Positions 45,100-56,048 of a DNA stretch of 64,000 bases are shown here, one piece after another. Location of the stretch: positions 14,653,886-14,717,885 of the forward strand of contig CM053800.1 in assembly GCA_028671895.1 (NCBI GenBank), written 5' to 3'. Position numbers and translations under genes: made by a program. The notes under the pieces were generated by a model. That model was not told where the DNA came from. It ran no database searches and saw only the letters and a list, made by a program, of their open reading frames with translations. Within the stretch, counting starts at the first letter, position 1. Each line of letters starts with the position of its first letter. The DNA comes from Oenanthe sinensis (taxonomy: Eukaryota > Streptophyta > Magnoliopsida > Apiales > Apiaceae).

Positions 45100-46733
45100 T
45101 GTTAGGTCCAAATATGTTGTAGAGGGGGGGGGGGTGAATACAACTTTTTACGATTTAAGGAATATGAGAAGCAATGAGAAGCAATAAATATTATGTAATA
45201 AATCAACACAGAATTTCAAGAATATATCGTTATATTCATTGAAGGATTTGCTACAACATTCATTACAATAGTACAACAGAAGTAAAGAGAGAGGAGTAAA
45301 TGATACTAAGCTCTATGAATATACTCCCTCTCTATTACAAGTGTTTTTCTCAATATTGCTTTACATTGCGTTCTATGCTCTTTTTTGAAATGTTACACAA
45401 GTACTTCTATTTATACTACTTTGTAATCTATGACTTGTAGACTTGATCTTGTCCTTTTTGTGTACGTGGCCCAATCAGGACTCGTTAACAAAAAGTTATT
45501 CCCAACCACTCTGGATCAACCGTTCACAATAAGCCACTTGTCCCTTGAACATTAAATGCTACATATCGACCCGCATCTCGATCTAGGCCTGGACCCATCT
45601 CGATCTCGATCTTGGTTGACAATCTCGATCTCGATCTCGATTTGTGAAAATCTCGATCTCGATCTGTGAAAATCTCGATCTCGATCTATGAGAATCTCGA
45701 TCTCGATCTGTGAGAATCTCGATCTCGATCTCGATCTGCCGTGGACAGAGATTTGCCTTGCAATGTTTTACTTCAATTGTAAATCTCGACCCGCATCTCG
45801 ATCTGCCGTGGATCGACATTTGCCTTGTAATGTTTTACCTTTAATAATCAATCTCGATCCGCATCTCAATCTGCTGTGGATCGACATTTGCCTTGCAATG
45901 TTTTACCTTTAATAATCAATCTCGATCCGCATCTCAATCTGCTGTGGATCGACATTTTCCTTGGCAAATATGCACTCATCGAATGTTGACTTTCTTTAGT
46001 GACTAATTGTGGATTAACCTTTATGAGCAAGTTTCCCTAGCTTCTTCAATATTCTTCAACAAGCTCTTGAACATGGATCTCTACTACTGACATAAACTTG
46101 CTATCAATGTCCTGACACTTGATGCAACGGTCTGGTTCATAAGTGACTAGTCTTGATAGGGTACTTGCTTCTGAATAGATTACCATGTTCAATTGGTAAT
46201 GTGGCTTCCCAATAAGTGGTTCGAACATTAACTGTTAATAAACAATGTAACTTCACTAGAATCTTTTCTGGTACTTCGACAACGTCTTCATTACTACTAC
46301 AATCTTGAATACTTCATTCTCTGTTCTTCACTGATTGTCAGTGAGTATAACTTCAAGACTGTAGTTGTCTTCTTTAACCTTTGTCTTTACCATGTCTTCA
46401 ATTCTTCTAGATTCCTATGCTTCAAACACTGTCTATCTTCAATCAATGCTGTTACACTGAAATCTTTTAGTGGCACTGCTATACTGAATCTTCAACACTT
46501 CTGAAACCCTGAAAGTCTTTAAACATTATTCTTCACTGAGGCATGGACATATAAATGAACTTCTTTCAGTGACCTGTAGTAGACTTCAAAACTTCTTCTA
46601 ATGTCTTGATTCACTGTATTTGCCTTGTCTTCATGTCTTGCTGATTTCTGTGTAATCGTAGTATTATTTACTTGTCATGTTCTAGTGTTGAGTTATCACG
46701 ATTACTATTTATACAGCTTTGTCGTTTCCAACA
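45100..46733 (-). repeat. 5' LTR of element E (1,634 bp)
   Basis: Nearly identical to 34198-35828. Run of 11 G near 45124; TATA box (minus strand) at 45408-45415; repeat array about 45575-45955. Outer end CGTTTCCAACA is followed by the target duplication CTGGA. Confidence 0.93.
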
Positions 46734-46738
46734 CTGGA

Positions 46739-48913
46739 GTTGCTGGTGTTACTGCTGCTGTCTCTTCTCACTCTGGAAGATTGGAGGTCGGAGCTCAGTT
46801 CATGGAGAACCTAATTACTGTCGAAAATCAGATGATTGACAAGATAAACAATCTTGGATTGGCACAGGTGGAAGTTGGGAGGTCAGTAGATGATGTCACT
46901 CATGGCATGTCTCAGGTCTGGATGAAGTTGAATGAACTACTTGATGCTGTCTTTGGTCGTAACAGGGCTGGACCTGGTCCTTCAACCAGTGGTGGTGATG
47001 ACGATAATAATGATGATGATGCTCCTGATGAGGATAACACACCTAAGGGGGAGAAGGAGGATCAGGGTCTGAAAAAGCTAACTAGTAAGGGTCCGGTGAT
47101 CGAGTCCTCAAACAAATCTGGTGAAAAGGTGGAGGAGGCTCAACCGGCTCCTAAGGACAAAGGCAAGCAGAAGATGGTAGTTGAAGAAGAAGCTGAGAAA
47201 GAAACACCTCTTGTCGATGCATTTATGGGAGACTTTATTGAAGATTCTGATGATGACGAGATGGATGTAGAAGCCTTAGTGGCAAGAAGGTCGAGACTCG
47301 AGCAACGGGCAAAAGAGTGGGAACAAGAAAGAGGTCTAAATCCTGGCGGATCCGGCGCAGGAGTTGCAGGTGATGCAGGAGACCACTCGGTTGCTGACGA
47401 GCATGTGCCAGAAGAAGAAGTTGATGAAGCGGAGATGCAAGGAGAGATTTTCAGGGAAGCCAGAGAAAGAGTAAATGAAGAAGTGCTACAAGGGATAGTT
47501 GAAAAAGAACTAATGGCAAAGGAGAAGAGAACGGCTCAGAAAACTCAGCATGAGTTTGAAATGAAAAAGATCAAAGATCCTAAGGTCCAGGCTGACATAA
47601 GGAGGGAAGGTCCCGAGTGGGAGAAGGCTAGAGAAGCCTTAGCTGGACCAAGAGCCTATGCTCATGACTCAGAAAGATTGAGCTTTCTTCTTCATAAGCT
47701 AGAAAATCTAAACCCTGGGCTGCTGAATTATCTAAATTGTATAAGACAGGGATGCACCTCCGTACAAGTCATATTCAAGGAGAAGGCATGGAATCTGATG
47801 ATCACTTGGACACCCATAACAAAAATCGGGCCGTGTATGGTCGATGAAGCTTTCTTCCATGAAAGGGGTGCAAGTGAACTGGTAGAATTCGCTCACAAGG
47901 TAGACACCTCTGTCAAGACTGGAGTGCTGTTTAAGGAGAAATTGTTGAAGATGGCTGAAGACAGAGGGGTTGACATTATTCTAAATCCCTACCAGATCAG
48001 ATATGTCCATGACAAGGTCTTGAGGATCGTAAATCTGCATGACTCGAAACTAACTCCGAGCGGAAATGTGCTGAAGGCAGTTGCAAAGCTAGTCCTCTCT
48101 AAGGGTTTTCTAACAAAGGAAAAGAAGCTGGTGGCTAAGGACTTGGAGAAGCTGATAAGAAGGCAAGACGCTAGATACAAGTTGCCTGAAGCTACACTAC
48201 CAGTGGTTAAGAAGGAACCTGAAGACTATGCATTCGAGCAGCAAGACGAGGCAATAAGAGAGCATGTGTAAAGATACGGAGATCCAAGAATAGACATTCC
48301 AGAAGAAGGGGAAATAAGGGGGGAAGCTAGTGCAGTGGTTAGTGCAAATGTCAAGTTTATCAAGAGCAAAGATGAGAATGAGAATGATCTGCTGATCTAT
48401 ACAGACAAGCATCAGGTGGAAACCATCATTGAAATCAAGTATGACATCTTTGCAGAACACAGTCATGAAACACTGTGTATTATAAGGGAATTGATTGATG
48501 AGATGGATGATGTTGACGAGTTTGATCAGGATTATCTAAGGGTCACGTTTGATAACTTCTGTAAGAGAAGACAACAGCTTGATATTCAGAGGCTACAGCA
48601 ATGCACCACCGCTATTGTCATTGGATATCCTAAGCAGCTGGTTATAAGGAAGAAAGGGGAAAAGGGGTATCCTGACAAAGTCACGAAGCTGAGGTTTGAA
48701 GACATTCCCACGAAGCTTACCACTCGCAGCATGGTTGAAAGGTGGTTGAGGTTGTTTCGAAATTACAAGATCAGAAATCATGTGGAAGCAGAAGGACTTA
48801 ATCTTCTCAAGAAAAGACTGGATAAAGTCTGCAACCCTGAGTTCATGAAGAAAGAAAAAGCAGCCAAGAAGAAAGCTCGTGAGGAAGAGGAGCGCAAGAA
48901 ATCAAAGTTTTAA
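46739..48913 (+). pseudogene. Env-like gene of B, C-terminal part, with one TAA
   Basis: It continues the frame of 32233-34197. A coiled coil (QFMENLITVENQMIDKINNL) is followed by an acidic linker, the GPEWEKAREALAGP region, and a C-terminal domain to a basic tail (KKEKAAKKKAREEEERKKSKF, first residues shown). A TAA at 48269-48271 (REHV-stop-RYGD) is the only stop; the frame continues to 48913. Upstream ATGs at 46625 and nearby belong to LTR E and are not its start. Without E the gene is 1,380 codons. Confidence 0.8.
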
Positions 48914-49361
48914 TGTATTATGCTTGTAATGTTTCTTTGCGTTGTAATTTGTTTTCTTGTTTTCCTGCATTGTAAAAATATATTATCTGTTTTCTTGTGT
49001 AGTGTAAGGTAGAAGTTAGTTAGCTAAGCGTCTTAAAACTGGTTTATGTTAGGCGTCAATTATTTCGCGAAGTTCGGCGGTGGTAATACTGCTAAAAGGA
49101 CTTCAGAAGGATAATTGAAGATTGAGTGGACCGTGCTCTTAAAGTACTTAGAGAAAATCTCTAGAAGAGCATGAAGCCATTTGATCGAGCCAACAGGTGT
49201 CCAATTTTGGCACTTGAAGTATCAGTAATAGACATGAAGTTAATTAATCAAGCCAAGCATTATGTAAGTTGACATGATCTTTTATGAATGTTATTTTATC
49301 TTTTTCAGTCCCTGTTTAGTTGAGTTATCCTCATTGTGAATTTGGTTGTCATTGTTAGACA
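48914..49361 (+). other. 3' untranslated region of element B
   Basis: No open frame or clear motif between the env-like stop and the polypurine tract. It matches the position of the short 3' region in C and D. Confidence 0.7.
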
Positions 49362-49378
49362 ATCAAATAGGGGGAGAT
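49362..49378 (+). other. Polypurine tract of element B
   Basis: ATCAAATAGGGGGAGAT directly before the 3' LTR. Confidence 0.92.
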
Positions 49379-50628
49379 TGAAAGGCATAGGTATACTAAC
49401 TTGTAACACTTAATTACTATGTAACTCAACTAGAGAAAAGATAAAACAACAGCAAAACAAGAGAAACAGAAGAAGCACATGGAATCAATCAACTGAAGAA
49501 ATGGTAATGATACTTGGTAACTACAAGTAACTGATTTGGTTAATCAAGGATGCATAAGTGAGAAGAAGTTCAATCTCAGTATTGCTCATGCCCTAACTTA
49601 TCTAATGGAGAATCAAATTAATGTCAAAGAAGTATCAAGAAGACCAAAGTGATTTTATGTAATGTATATCAACATCTGGATAATGTAAAGGTTAATCAAC
49701 AAATGAGAACCGACATTCAGAAGCAAGAACCCCTACAAGACTAGTCACTTATGAACCAGACCATTGCATCAAGTGTCAGGACATTGGAGGCAAGTTCATG
49801 TCAGTAATAGAAGATCTCATTTGAATTGAGTGAGGAAAAGAAATTGAAGAAGCTAGGGAAACTTGCTCATAAAGGTTAATCCTCAATTAGTCACTAAAGA
49901 AGATCAACATTGGATGAGTGCATATTTGCTAAGGCAAATGTCGATCCGCAGCAGATCGAGATGCGGGTCGAGATTTATAATTGAAGTAAAACATTGCAAA
50001 GGCAAATCTCGATCCACGGCAGATCGAGATCGAGATTCTCCCAGATCGAGATCGAGATTCTCCCAGATCGAGATCGAGATTCTACCAGATCGAGATCGAG
50101 ATTCTCCTAGATCGAGATCGAGATTTTTAGCAGATCGAGATCGAGATGGGTCCAGGCGAAGATCGAGATGCGGGTAGATATGTAGCATTTAATGTTCAAG
50201 GGACAAGTGGCTTATTGTGAACGGTTGATCCAGAGTGATTGAGAAAGTGCTTTTTGTTGAAGAGTCCTGATTGGGCCACGTACACAAAAAGGACAAGATC
50301 AAGACTACACGACATTATAAAAGCAGCACTTTGTTTTATTAGAAGAGAGACTTTTATCTCTGTATTTTTCAACGATATATTAAAAAGAGAGAGCATTTAC
50401 TGTAAAACAATAGTGAGAGAGAGGATCAGTTGAATCTAGCTTTAATTGCTGTATTTATTGTTCAACTGATCATGATGCTTTTATGAATGTTGTAGCAAAT
50501 CCTTCAATGAATATAAAGATATATTCTTGAAACTCTGTGTCATCATTTATTACCTGCATATTTACACATTCTCTCATTATTCTAAAAAGTTATATTCACC
50601 CCCCCTCTACAACACTTTGGACCTAACA
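49379..50628 (+). repeat. 3' LTR of element B (1,250 bp)
   Basis: Same ends as the 5' LTR (TGAAAGG ... CCTAACA), followed by the target duplication GTATG (50629-50633). It is shorter by one repeat unit and has 7 instead of 11 bases in the C-run. Confidence 0.94.
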
Positions 50629-50633
50629 GTATG

Positions 50634-50881
50634 TATAAGAAATATGCAACAAAAACAATACTACTCAGGTATTTATAGGCGCAGCACGATATGGAAAAGA
50701 AATGTTGTGCTGAGTTGCGCCTGCACAGTGCTTGCACTGTGTAGGCGCCACTAACTAGCTAGCGCCACTTAGACAATAAAAACTGGCCAAGTACTTGAGT
50801 GGCGCCTGTATAGTGGTTACACTGTATTGGCGCCACTAGAGTTAAAAAATTAACTTAGCTCATTTTTTTTTTTGACTCAAG
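50634..50881 (-). repeat. pol-env spacer of C, middle part, with two GCGCC hairpins
   Basis: Hairpins at 50714-50751 and 50799-50836 have the same 38-base layout as those in LTR C. The last five bases TCAAG (50877-50881) are the target duplication of element D. Confidence 0.85.
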
Positions 50882-51376
50882 TGTTTCCCAGAATAATCGA
50901 TTATGAACACAAGTATATAGAATGGAATACTGTTTTGTATTATTAATGATCTCGAATACAAAACTCTCTCAAGAAAATAATGTTCTTAAGAGCTGCTAGG
51001 TTATATAACTATTGCTTAATGAATTCAACATTGAATTATAACCTATCTCTGTGTTTATATAGACACAGCTACAAATACAATTACAAAACAGATTATGATA
51101 AGAATAGCTTTAATAAGGTAATTAGACTTGCACTTGAATTCCTTCTTACTATCCAAATCAGACTCTGATTTGTCTGTTTCCTTTCCTGGTAGACTCTGAA
51201 GCTAAACTCTGTCGATCTGTCATTCTCTGATTTGAGTATTCTCTGTTAGAATAAACTCTGATTGAGTATTCTCTGATAGAGTAAACTCTGACCGACAGCT
51301 TCCTTAAACTCTGATGACGTCAGCATAAACTCTGTTTAGTATTCTCTGACAATTATCAGTGTTTGCATTCCTAACA
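50882..51376 (-). repeat. 3' LTR of element D (495 bp)
   Basis: The plus strand runs from TGTTTCCCAG to ATTCCTAACA. TATA box TATATAAA on the minus strand at 51054-51061. The outer third (about 51160-51350) holds about a dozen copies of the word CTCTGA/CTCTGT, several as AAACTCTGA. It lacks the G-run shared by the LTRs of A, B, C and E. Confidence 0.94.
51054..51061 (-). promoter_or_regulatory. TATA box of LTR D
   Basis: TATATAAA on the minus strand (TTTATATA on plus), with the repeat-rich U3 upstream. Same site in the 5' LTR at 63289-63296. Confidence 0.6.
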
Positions 51377-51394
51377 ATCTCCCCCAATTTATGC
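51377..51394 (-). other. Polypurine tract of element D
   Basis: The minus strand reads GCATAAATTGGGGGAGAT next to the LTR. Confidence 0.9.
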
Positions 51395-51476
51395 TTTAAG
51401 AATTAAAACATAAATTTCACTTATGATGTCAGAAATACAAGACAAATGCATCAGAGTTTGTTTACCCTTTTTAGAC

Positions 51477-53714
51477 TCAGATTCTTCTGTAAGAAAAGTC
51501 CTCTTTCAGAAATTGACTTAGGAGCTTTTCTTCAGCATCTTTCAATAAATCAACAAGCTTCTCCTTCAATTCCCTCATGTTCTCAGAAGAATCATCTATT
51601 TGAATTATTGCAGCCCTTAGAGCATAAATTGATAAGCTCTCCATACTTTCATCTAAGGCAATGCAACAGGTCTTCATACCATCAGGATTTAAGATTAGTG
51701 TAGGAATTCCTAACACCATTTTGACCTTTGCATCCCCTTTTTTCATTGCTCTTTCTGTTCCATCTTCAAGTATGTATCCAGGCTCATATTCTTCAGAGTT
51801 TATCATCAACAACCTTTCACTCTTCTTCTTCTCAGCTATTATTCTTTCAACAATCTTCCTCCACCTAGAAGTTGCTTCATTTTCATCATTGAGCAGATAT
51901 AGAACATGTTCAAGTTCTTTAGATGCTTTATCAATCAGACTTTCTTCAGCAATCATCAAAACTCTCCCATCTTCTAAAAAATAAATGAGCTTTTCATTAG
52001 CTTGAGCACCATCAAAGATATCCTTCATCACATTTACAGAGATTAATTTATCCAGATGTTCTTGAGACAGCTCTTCTTCAGGTTTATCTTTCAGTGAATA
52101 AGGATCTCTTAAGATGTTTGCTTCACCTCTGTAGACCTTAGCATGTGTATCACCAATACCACCTTTATTTTTTCCAAGTCTGGCATTGAGAGTCAGAGTT
52201 TGAGTTTTTGTCCACAAAGGATCAGACCATTTCTTTCTTATCAGAGATTGTTGTTGTTCTTCTTCCTCATCATCAAAACTTGAACCACCTGGAAGAAAAA
52301 TTGTTCTAGACATAGTGAAAGGTTTCTTCGGCTTAGCTGGAGCTTTTGGTTGAATTCTAGAAGATGATCTTGTTTGAATTTCTGAAACTGGTCTTGATTG
52401 AGCAACTAGTTTGAGAGTGTCAATAGATTTGATTTGAATAGGCTTGGATTCTGGTTTCTTCTGTTGAGCAGTAGTCTTTTTCTGAATTGGACCTTTCTTT
52501 ACACTTCTTTTCTTTTTCTGAACTTGAGCACTAACAGCTCCAGATTTCTTCAATTCAACTTCTACTGCAACTGGATCCATTCCTGGATGTTCTTCTTCAA
52601 ACATTTTCTTTGCCAGTTCAGCATCCTTCAAGTTTTGTTCTTCAATCTTCTCTGGCTTATCTTCATCTTCAAGTTTCTTTGCTAATTCTAAATCAGCATC
52701 TATCAGAGTTTGCTTATCAGAGTTTATCTCAGTCTTTGATGTCATCAGAGTTTGTTCAATCAGAGTTTGCTTCCCATCCTTATGACTTCCTTGATCTTCA
52801 TCATTAGGTTTGTCAGTGTTTAAAATTACATCCTCCTTGTATTTGTCTGCTGAACCCTTCTCCCCCTTTCTGACATCATGCCCTGTTTTAACAGTAAGAA
52901 GCTCGACAATTGTATGTAATATGCCCTGCATAGAACTAACAGAATTAGAAAGATGAGTCACTCTAGCTTCCAATGCATCCTGTTTAGTGGAGACAGAAAG
53001 AAGTTTGGCTTCCAGAGAATGTTGAGAAGTGGAAACAGCAGTTCCGAGAAGAACAGAATGCTTGGTGACAGATGCCTTTAGATCAGAAACTTCATGTTGA
53101 AGGCCTTTGGACATAATAGTAGAGGCTTTCAAGATTGTCTTCAATTCTCCAGAAGAAATTTCTTTGTCAGCTTTATTGATTAAGTCAAGAACATGAGGCC
53201 AAGAAATCTCTCTCTCAGGAATCTTCCAAGAAGAATCCCAAATGGATTGCCTGTGAGAAGAAAGAAAATCTTTAGCAGATGACTTTGCTTCGAAACTGAA
53301 ATCCCTTCTGATACCCTCTGCATCAAGATCAGCTTCAATACGTCCTTTAAGATCTTCCACCACCATGTAATCAGGATACTCCATCCCTAATCTCTCATCA
53401 GCATCATGTGCATTAATAGGCCATCTCTTGGTGTTATATCTTTGAGTGTAGGGAATGGATAGATCTGTGACTTCTTCATCAGTAAAAATCACATCATCAG
53501 AGTCTATGTCCTTCCCATCAGAGTTTGAAACATCAACAGAGTTTGGCACAGCATCAGAGTTTGATACAGGTAAACTCTGAGTACCTGTAAAAGTAACAGA
53601 ACAACCTAAATCACTCTGATTTTTTAAAGTAATCTCATTACTTCTCACAACACACATATCATAACTTTTAAGAGTTAGATGTTGCTCACTAGAAGTAACT
53701 AACTTCTTCCTCAA
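51477..53714 (-). CDS. Env-like frame of D, C-terminal part (745 codons)
   Basis: Same frame as 53715-54563 and 54624-56048. It contains a coiled coil (LKASVTKHSVLLGTAVSTSQ onward to HTIVELLT), a Lys/Glu-rich linker with repeated LIDADLELAKKLEDE-like units, then a C-terminal domain ending DAEEKLLSQFLKEDFSYRRI. The stop in front is TAA (53717-53715). The first 60 residues encode repeats of the element's own CAGAGTTT word as NSD. No catalytic or membrane motif recognised. Confidence 0.72.
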   Translation of the reverse strand: MRKKLVTSSEQHLTLKSYDMCVVRSNEITLKNQSDLGCSVTFTGTQSLPVSNSDAVPNSVDVSNSDGKDIDSDDVIFTDEEVTDLSIPYTQRYNTKRWPINAHDADERLGMEYPDYMVVEDLKGRIEADLDAEGIRRDFSFEAKSSAKDFLSSHRQSIWDSSWKIPEREISWPHVLDLINKADKEISSGELKTILKASTIMSKGLQHEVSDLKASVTKHSVLLGTAVSTSQHSLEAKLLSVSTKQDALEARVTHLSNSVSSMQGILHTIVELLTVKTGHDVRKGEKGSADKYKEDVILNTDKPNDEDQGSHKDGKQTLIEQTLMTSKTEINSDKQTLIDADLELAKKLEDEDKPEKIEEQNLKDAELAKKMFEEEHPGMDPVAVEVELKKSGAVSAQVQKKKRSVKKGPIQKKTTAQQKKPESKPIQIKSIDTLKLVAQSRPVSEIQTRSSSRIQPKAPAKPKKPFTMSRTIFLPGGSSFDDEEEEQQQSLIRKKWSDPLWTKTQTLTLNARLGKNKGGIGDTHAKVYRGEANILRDPYSLKDKPEEELSQEHLDKLISVNVMKDIFDGAQANEKLIYFLEDGRVLMIAEESLIDKASKELEHVLYLLNDENEATSRWRKIVERIIAEKKKSERLLMINSEEYEPGYILEDGTERAMKKGDAKVKMVLGIPTLILNPDGMKTCCIALDESMESLSIYALRAAIIQIDDSSENMRELKEKLVDLLKDAEEKLLSQFLKEDFSYRRI

Positions 53715-54563
53715 TTATACCTCTCCTTTTGCCAGATCCTGTGTCTGCCTCTCATTTATTCTGTTTTTCACACATTTTACCTCAGACTCACTGGAAAGGC
53801 TCAACACACAATGTCCTACAGAAATAAGAGGTGGCTGAGAAGAGAGATTTGTAGTCACATGAATAGGGGTATCCTTTTCAGGACTATCCATGATCATCCA
53901 AGCAGTAAAGGTTGGAAATATAAATTCTGAACTAATACAATCAGAGAATGTAAATTCTGAAGTAGAGTCAGAGTTTATACCTTGAGCATTTGTAGTTGCA
54001 GTCTCCATAGGTAGTGTAGAAATTGATTTCTCATAAAGATCATTAGAGTTTGCCTTTGGATCTTCATCAAAATTTGTCTGTTGAATGGGAGAATCTTGGT
54101 CTGCAATCATAAAATGAATGATTGGTTCTTGTGGGACCTGAGTCATATATGCAGCTGCTTCACCACTTTGAGGTGAAGGTTCTTGTGGGCTTGACTCTGC
54201 TAGAAATTGGCCTTCAACATCAGCAACAGCAATGTCTTCTATAATTGTGTGGGTGCCTGCATCCAAACTTTGATTGGATGGTTCTTGTGTGACTGGAGCA
54301 TTAACAACTTCTTCAATCCTTTGAGCAGAAGGTTCTTGTGGGTTGTACTCCTGATCATTGCTGGCTTCATTTGCTGGAATTGTGGCTTCTATTGAACTTT
54401 GATCAATAGGTTCTTGTGTGCCTGGCCCTTCAATGACTGCTACCTCACATTGAGAAGTAGGTTCTTGTGTGTCCTGGCCAAAAGAGACAGACCTCCTCTT
54501 TTTTCTTGAAAAATGTTTTGGACTGAGAGATGCTGAAGATGATGTTGATTTCTTGGCTTCCAT
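53715..54563 (-). CDS. Env-like frame of D, linker with QEP repeats (282 codons)
   Basis: Six spaced copies of (T/P)QEP (TQEPTSQ, TQEPIDQ, PQEPSAQ, TQEPSNQ, PQEPSPQ, PQEPIIH), about 20-35 residues apart, in a Ser/Ala/Glu-rich, probably disordered stretch. The ATG is internal; the frame is open upstream to the TAA at 54626-54624. Confidence 0.68.
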   Translation of the reverse strand: MEAKKSTSSSASLSPKHFSRKKRRSVSFGQDTQEPTSQCEVAVIEGPGTQEPIDQSSIEATIPANEASNDQEYNPQEPSAQRIEEVVNAPVTQEPSNQSLDAGTHTIIEDIAVADVEGQFLAESSPQEPSPQSGEAAAYMTQVPQEPIIHFMIADQDSPIQQTNFDEDPKANSNDLYEKSISTLPMETATTNAQGINSDSTSEFTFSDCISSEFIFPTFTAWMIMDSPEKDTPIHVTTNLSSQPPLISVGHCVLSLSSESEVKCVKNRINERQTQDLAKGEV

Positions 54564-54623
54564 TTCTCTTCTTACTTGTTCAGCCAGTTCCCTTGCTCTT
54601 TCATAAGATATCTCCTTTATAAG

Positions 54624-56048
54624 TTACTTTGGTGACTTTGTAGGAGAATCAGATACTTGAACTGGAGCAGCTTCACTAGATTTTATTAACTCATCAGAGT
54701 TTATCAATTTCTCAGAGTTTATCACTTTAGTGTTGAAAGGTCTTTCAGAGTTTGGCCGATCAGAGATTGTAGCGTCAGAGTTTATAGCTGCATCAGAGTT
54801 TATCCCTTCAATCTTTGCAGCCTCAGAGTTTGCAATCTTGACTAGTCTTCTTTTCTTTTTCTTCTTCTCAGGAATTGGAAGAACTGTTTCTTTCTGAGGA
54901 GAAGTCTGAGAAACCTGTTCAACTGTCGTTCTCTTAGCAAAAACGAACCCTTCATCAGAATCTGTATCTTCATCAATTAACTTTCTCTTTTTGAGAGAAG
55001 ATTCTGTCACTGAATTCCCCTTCCGTTTGCTTGATCCCTGTTGAGAGGTGTGTTTTGCAACTACAGTCTTTTGAGAGACTGTAGAGGTTGGCAAAGGTGT
55101 TTGGGTGTCAGTGTTTGGAGGGTGACTTAGGTTTGAATCAGAGGGTGCTAAACTCTGATTCATAGCCACTGAGAGAAAATCCCTGCCATACATGGTAGGC
55201 ATTCTCTGATTTAAGAGAAGCCTGACCCATGTGGGATAAAAGAGAGGAGAGAGATTACCTTTCTTAGCATCCTTCCTAGCTAGGTCAGCAAAAATTCTTT
55301 TATTCATACAAAAACTGGCTAAACTCTGATCATTCTCAAGACTTACATTAGGCAACAAATAATTAAAAATTAACTGAAGAAATCTAGCAAAGTATACAGT
55401 GTGAACATCATCATTTATCTTGCTAGCCAACTGCCTAATTATTAAACAAGGAAAATTGAAATTGAGATTATGGGTCAGAGAATACTCAATCTGTTGAGAC
55501 AGCTGCGGAATGGCATCAAAATTGGTGCATTTGGCAGTGAAAGCCCTTGTAATGCAGTCGAAGAAGAAACTCCATTCTCTTCTTAAATGTGGTCTTGTTA
55601 AACTTCCCAGTTTAGATAGGCTACCTCCATAGCCTATTGCTTTGAAAAATTCCTTGATTTGATCATCTCCAATAAAATCATCATACTCAGCCACTTCTGG
55701 AAGATGAAGAGCTTGTCTCACCACAGCAGGAGTAATGGAATACTTGCCATTGCATTGAAATGTTATTATCGGCTCCTCATTTTCATTAGCATTATTAAAC
55801 TTTGCAGTTGACCAGATTTTGAGCAGAGATTGAGCGGAGAAGTTCGTGGGTTCCTTAAGTGTGTACCTAATATAACTGTTCTGCAGAAAATCCTGAATCA
55901 CATGAAAATCCTGAGGTGCTTCATCCTTAGATAGAAGAGAGATGTAGTTTGTTGCAGCAAAAGAATAGGTCTGAAAAGTAATACCCTTAGACGCCATTGA
56001 AGTTTTGAGATATGAAATGTGAATAACAATTAGGGTTTGATAAAACAA
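54624..56048 (-). CDS. Env-like frame of D, conserved N-terminal domain
   Basis: I take ATG 55997 (MASKGITFQTYSF) as the start, since it aligns with MASSKK of element A; the ATG at 56048 is 17 codons upstream. The domain of about 270 residues includes LRREWSFFFDCITRAFTAKC, NFDAI and VYFARFLQLIFNYLL. The tail has NSEKLINSDELIKSSEA, encoded by the CAGAGTTT repeat. Ends SPTKSPK-stop (TAA), with open frame behind. No signal peptide or membrane helix after the ATG at 55997. Confidence 0.75.
   Translation of the reverse strand: MFYQTLIVIHISYLKTSMASKGITFQTYSFAATNYISLLSKDEAPQDFHVIQDFLQNSYIRYTLKEPTNFSAQSLLKIWSTAKFNNANENEEPIITFQCNGKYSITPAVVRQALHLPEVAEYDDFIGDDQIKEFFKAIGYGGSLSKLGSLTRPHLRREWSFFFDCITRAFTAKCTNFDAIPQLSQQIEYSLTHNLNFNFPCLIIRQLASKINDDVHTVYFARFLQLIFNYLLPNVSLENDQSLASFCMNKRIFADLARKDAKKGNLSPLFYPTWVRLLLNQRMPTMYGRDFLSVAMNQSLAPSDSNLSHPPNTDTQTPLPTSTVSQKTVVAKHTSQQGSSKRKGNSVTESSLKKRKLIDEDTDSDEGFVFAKRTTVEQVSQTSPQKETVLPIPEKKKKKRRLVKIANSEAAKIEGINSDAAINSDATISDRPNSERPFNTKVINSEKLINSDELIKSSEAAPVQVSDSPTKSPK

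Larger units (their letters stand above)
34198..46733 (-). mobile_element. Element E: Sirevirus-type element with both LTRs, badly decayed inside
   Basis: Inserted in the env-like gene of B with the 5 bp target duplication CTGGA (34193-34197 and 46734-46738). On the minus strand it has 5' LTR 45100-46733, a primer site, gag and pol relics, a long AT-rich spacer, env-like relics, a polypurine tract and 3' LTR 34198-35828. No open frame of useful length is left inside, yet the LTRs differ by only about a dozen substitutions plus repeat-length changes. It was therefore already dead inside when it moved, helped by another element's proteins. The LTR is related to that of B. Confidence 0.94.
23335..50628 (+). 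mobile_element. Element B: Sirevirus-type element with both LTRs, carrying element E
   Basis: 5' LTR 23335-24610, primer site, gag, protease-integrase, RT-RNase H, spacer with GATCGAGATC repeats, env-like frame, polypurine tract, 3' LTR 49379-50628. The target duplication GTATG is at both ends. Without E (12,536 bp) it is about 14.8 kb. The two LTRs differ at about a dozen positions by eye plus one 22-base repeat unit and a C-run, so insertion is fairly recent. Pol is one frame with two stops, and the catalytic motifs of protease, integrase and RT are intact. It is the best preserved element in the window. Confidence 0.94.

Noticed and set aside
46625..46738. N-terminal extension MSSCLADFCVIVVLFTCHVL as a signal peptide of the env-like protein
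   Set aside because: These codons lie in the LTR of E and were fused to the env-like frame of B by the insertion. The real start is at 32233.
50980..51168. 62-residue ORF found identically at 63215-63403
   Set aside because: Located in both LTRs of D; an LTR duplicate, not a gene.
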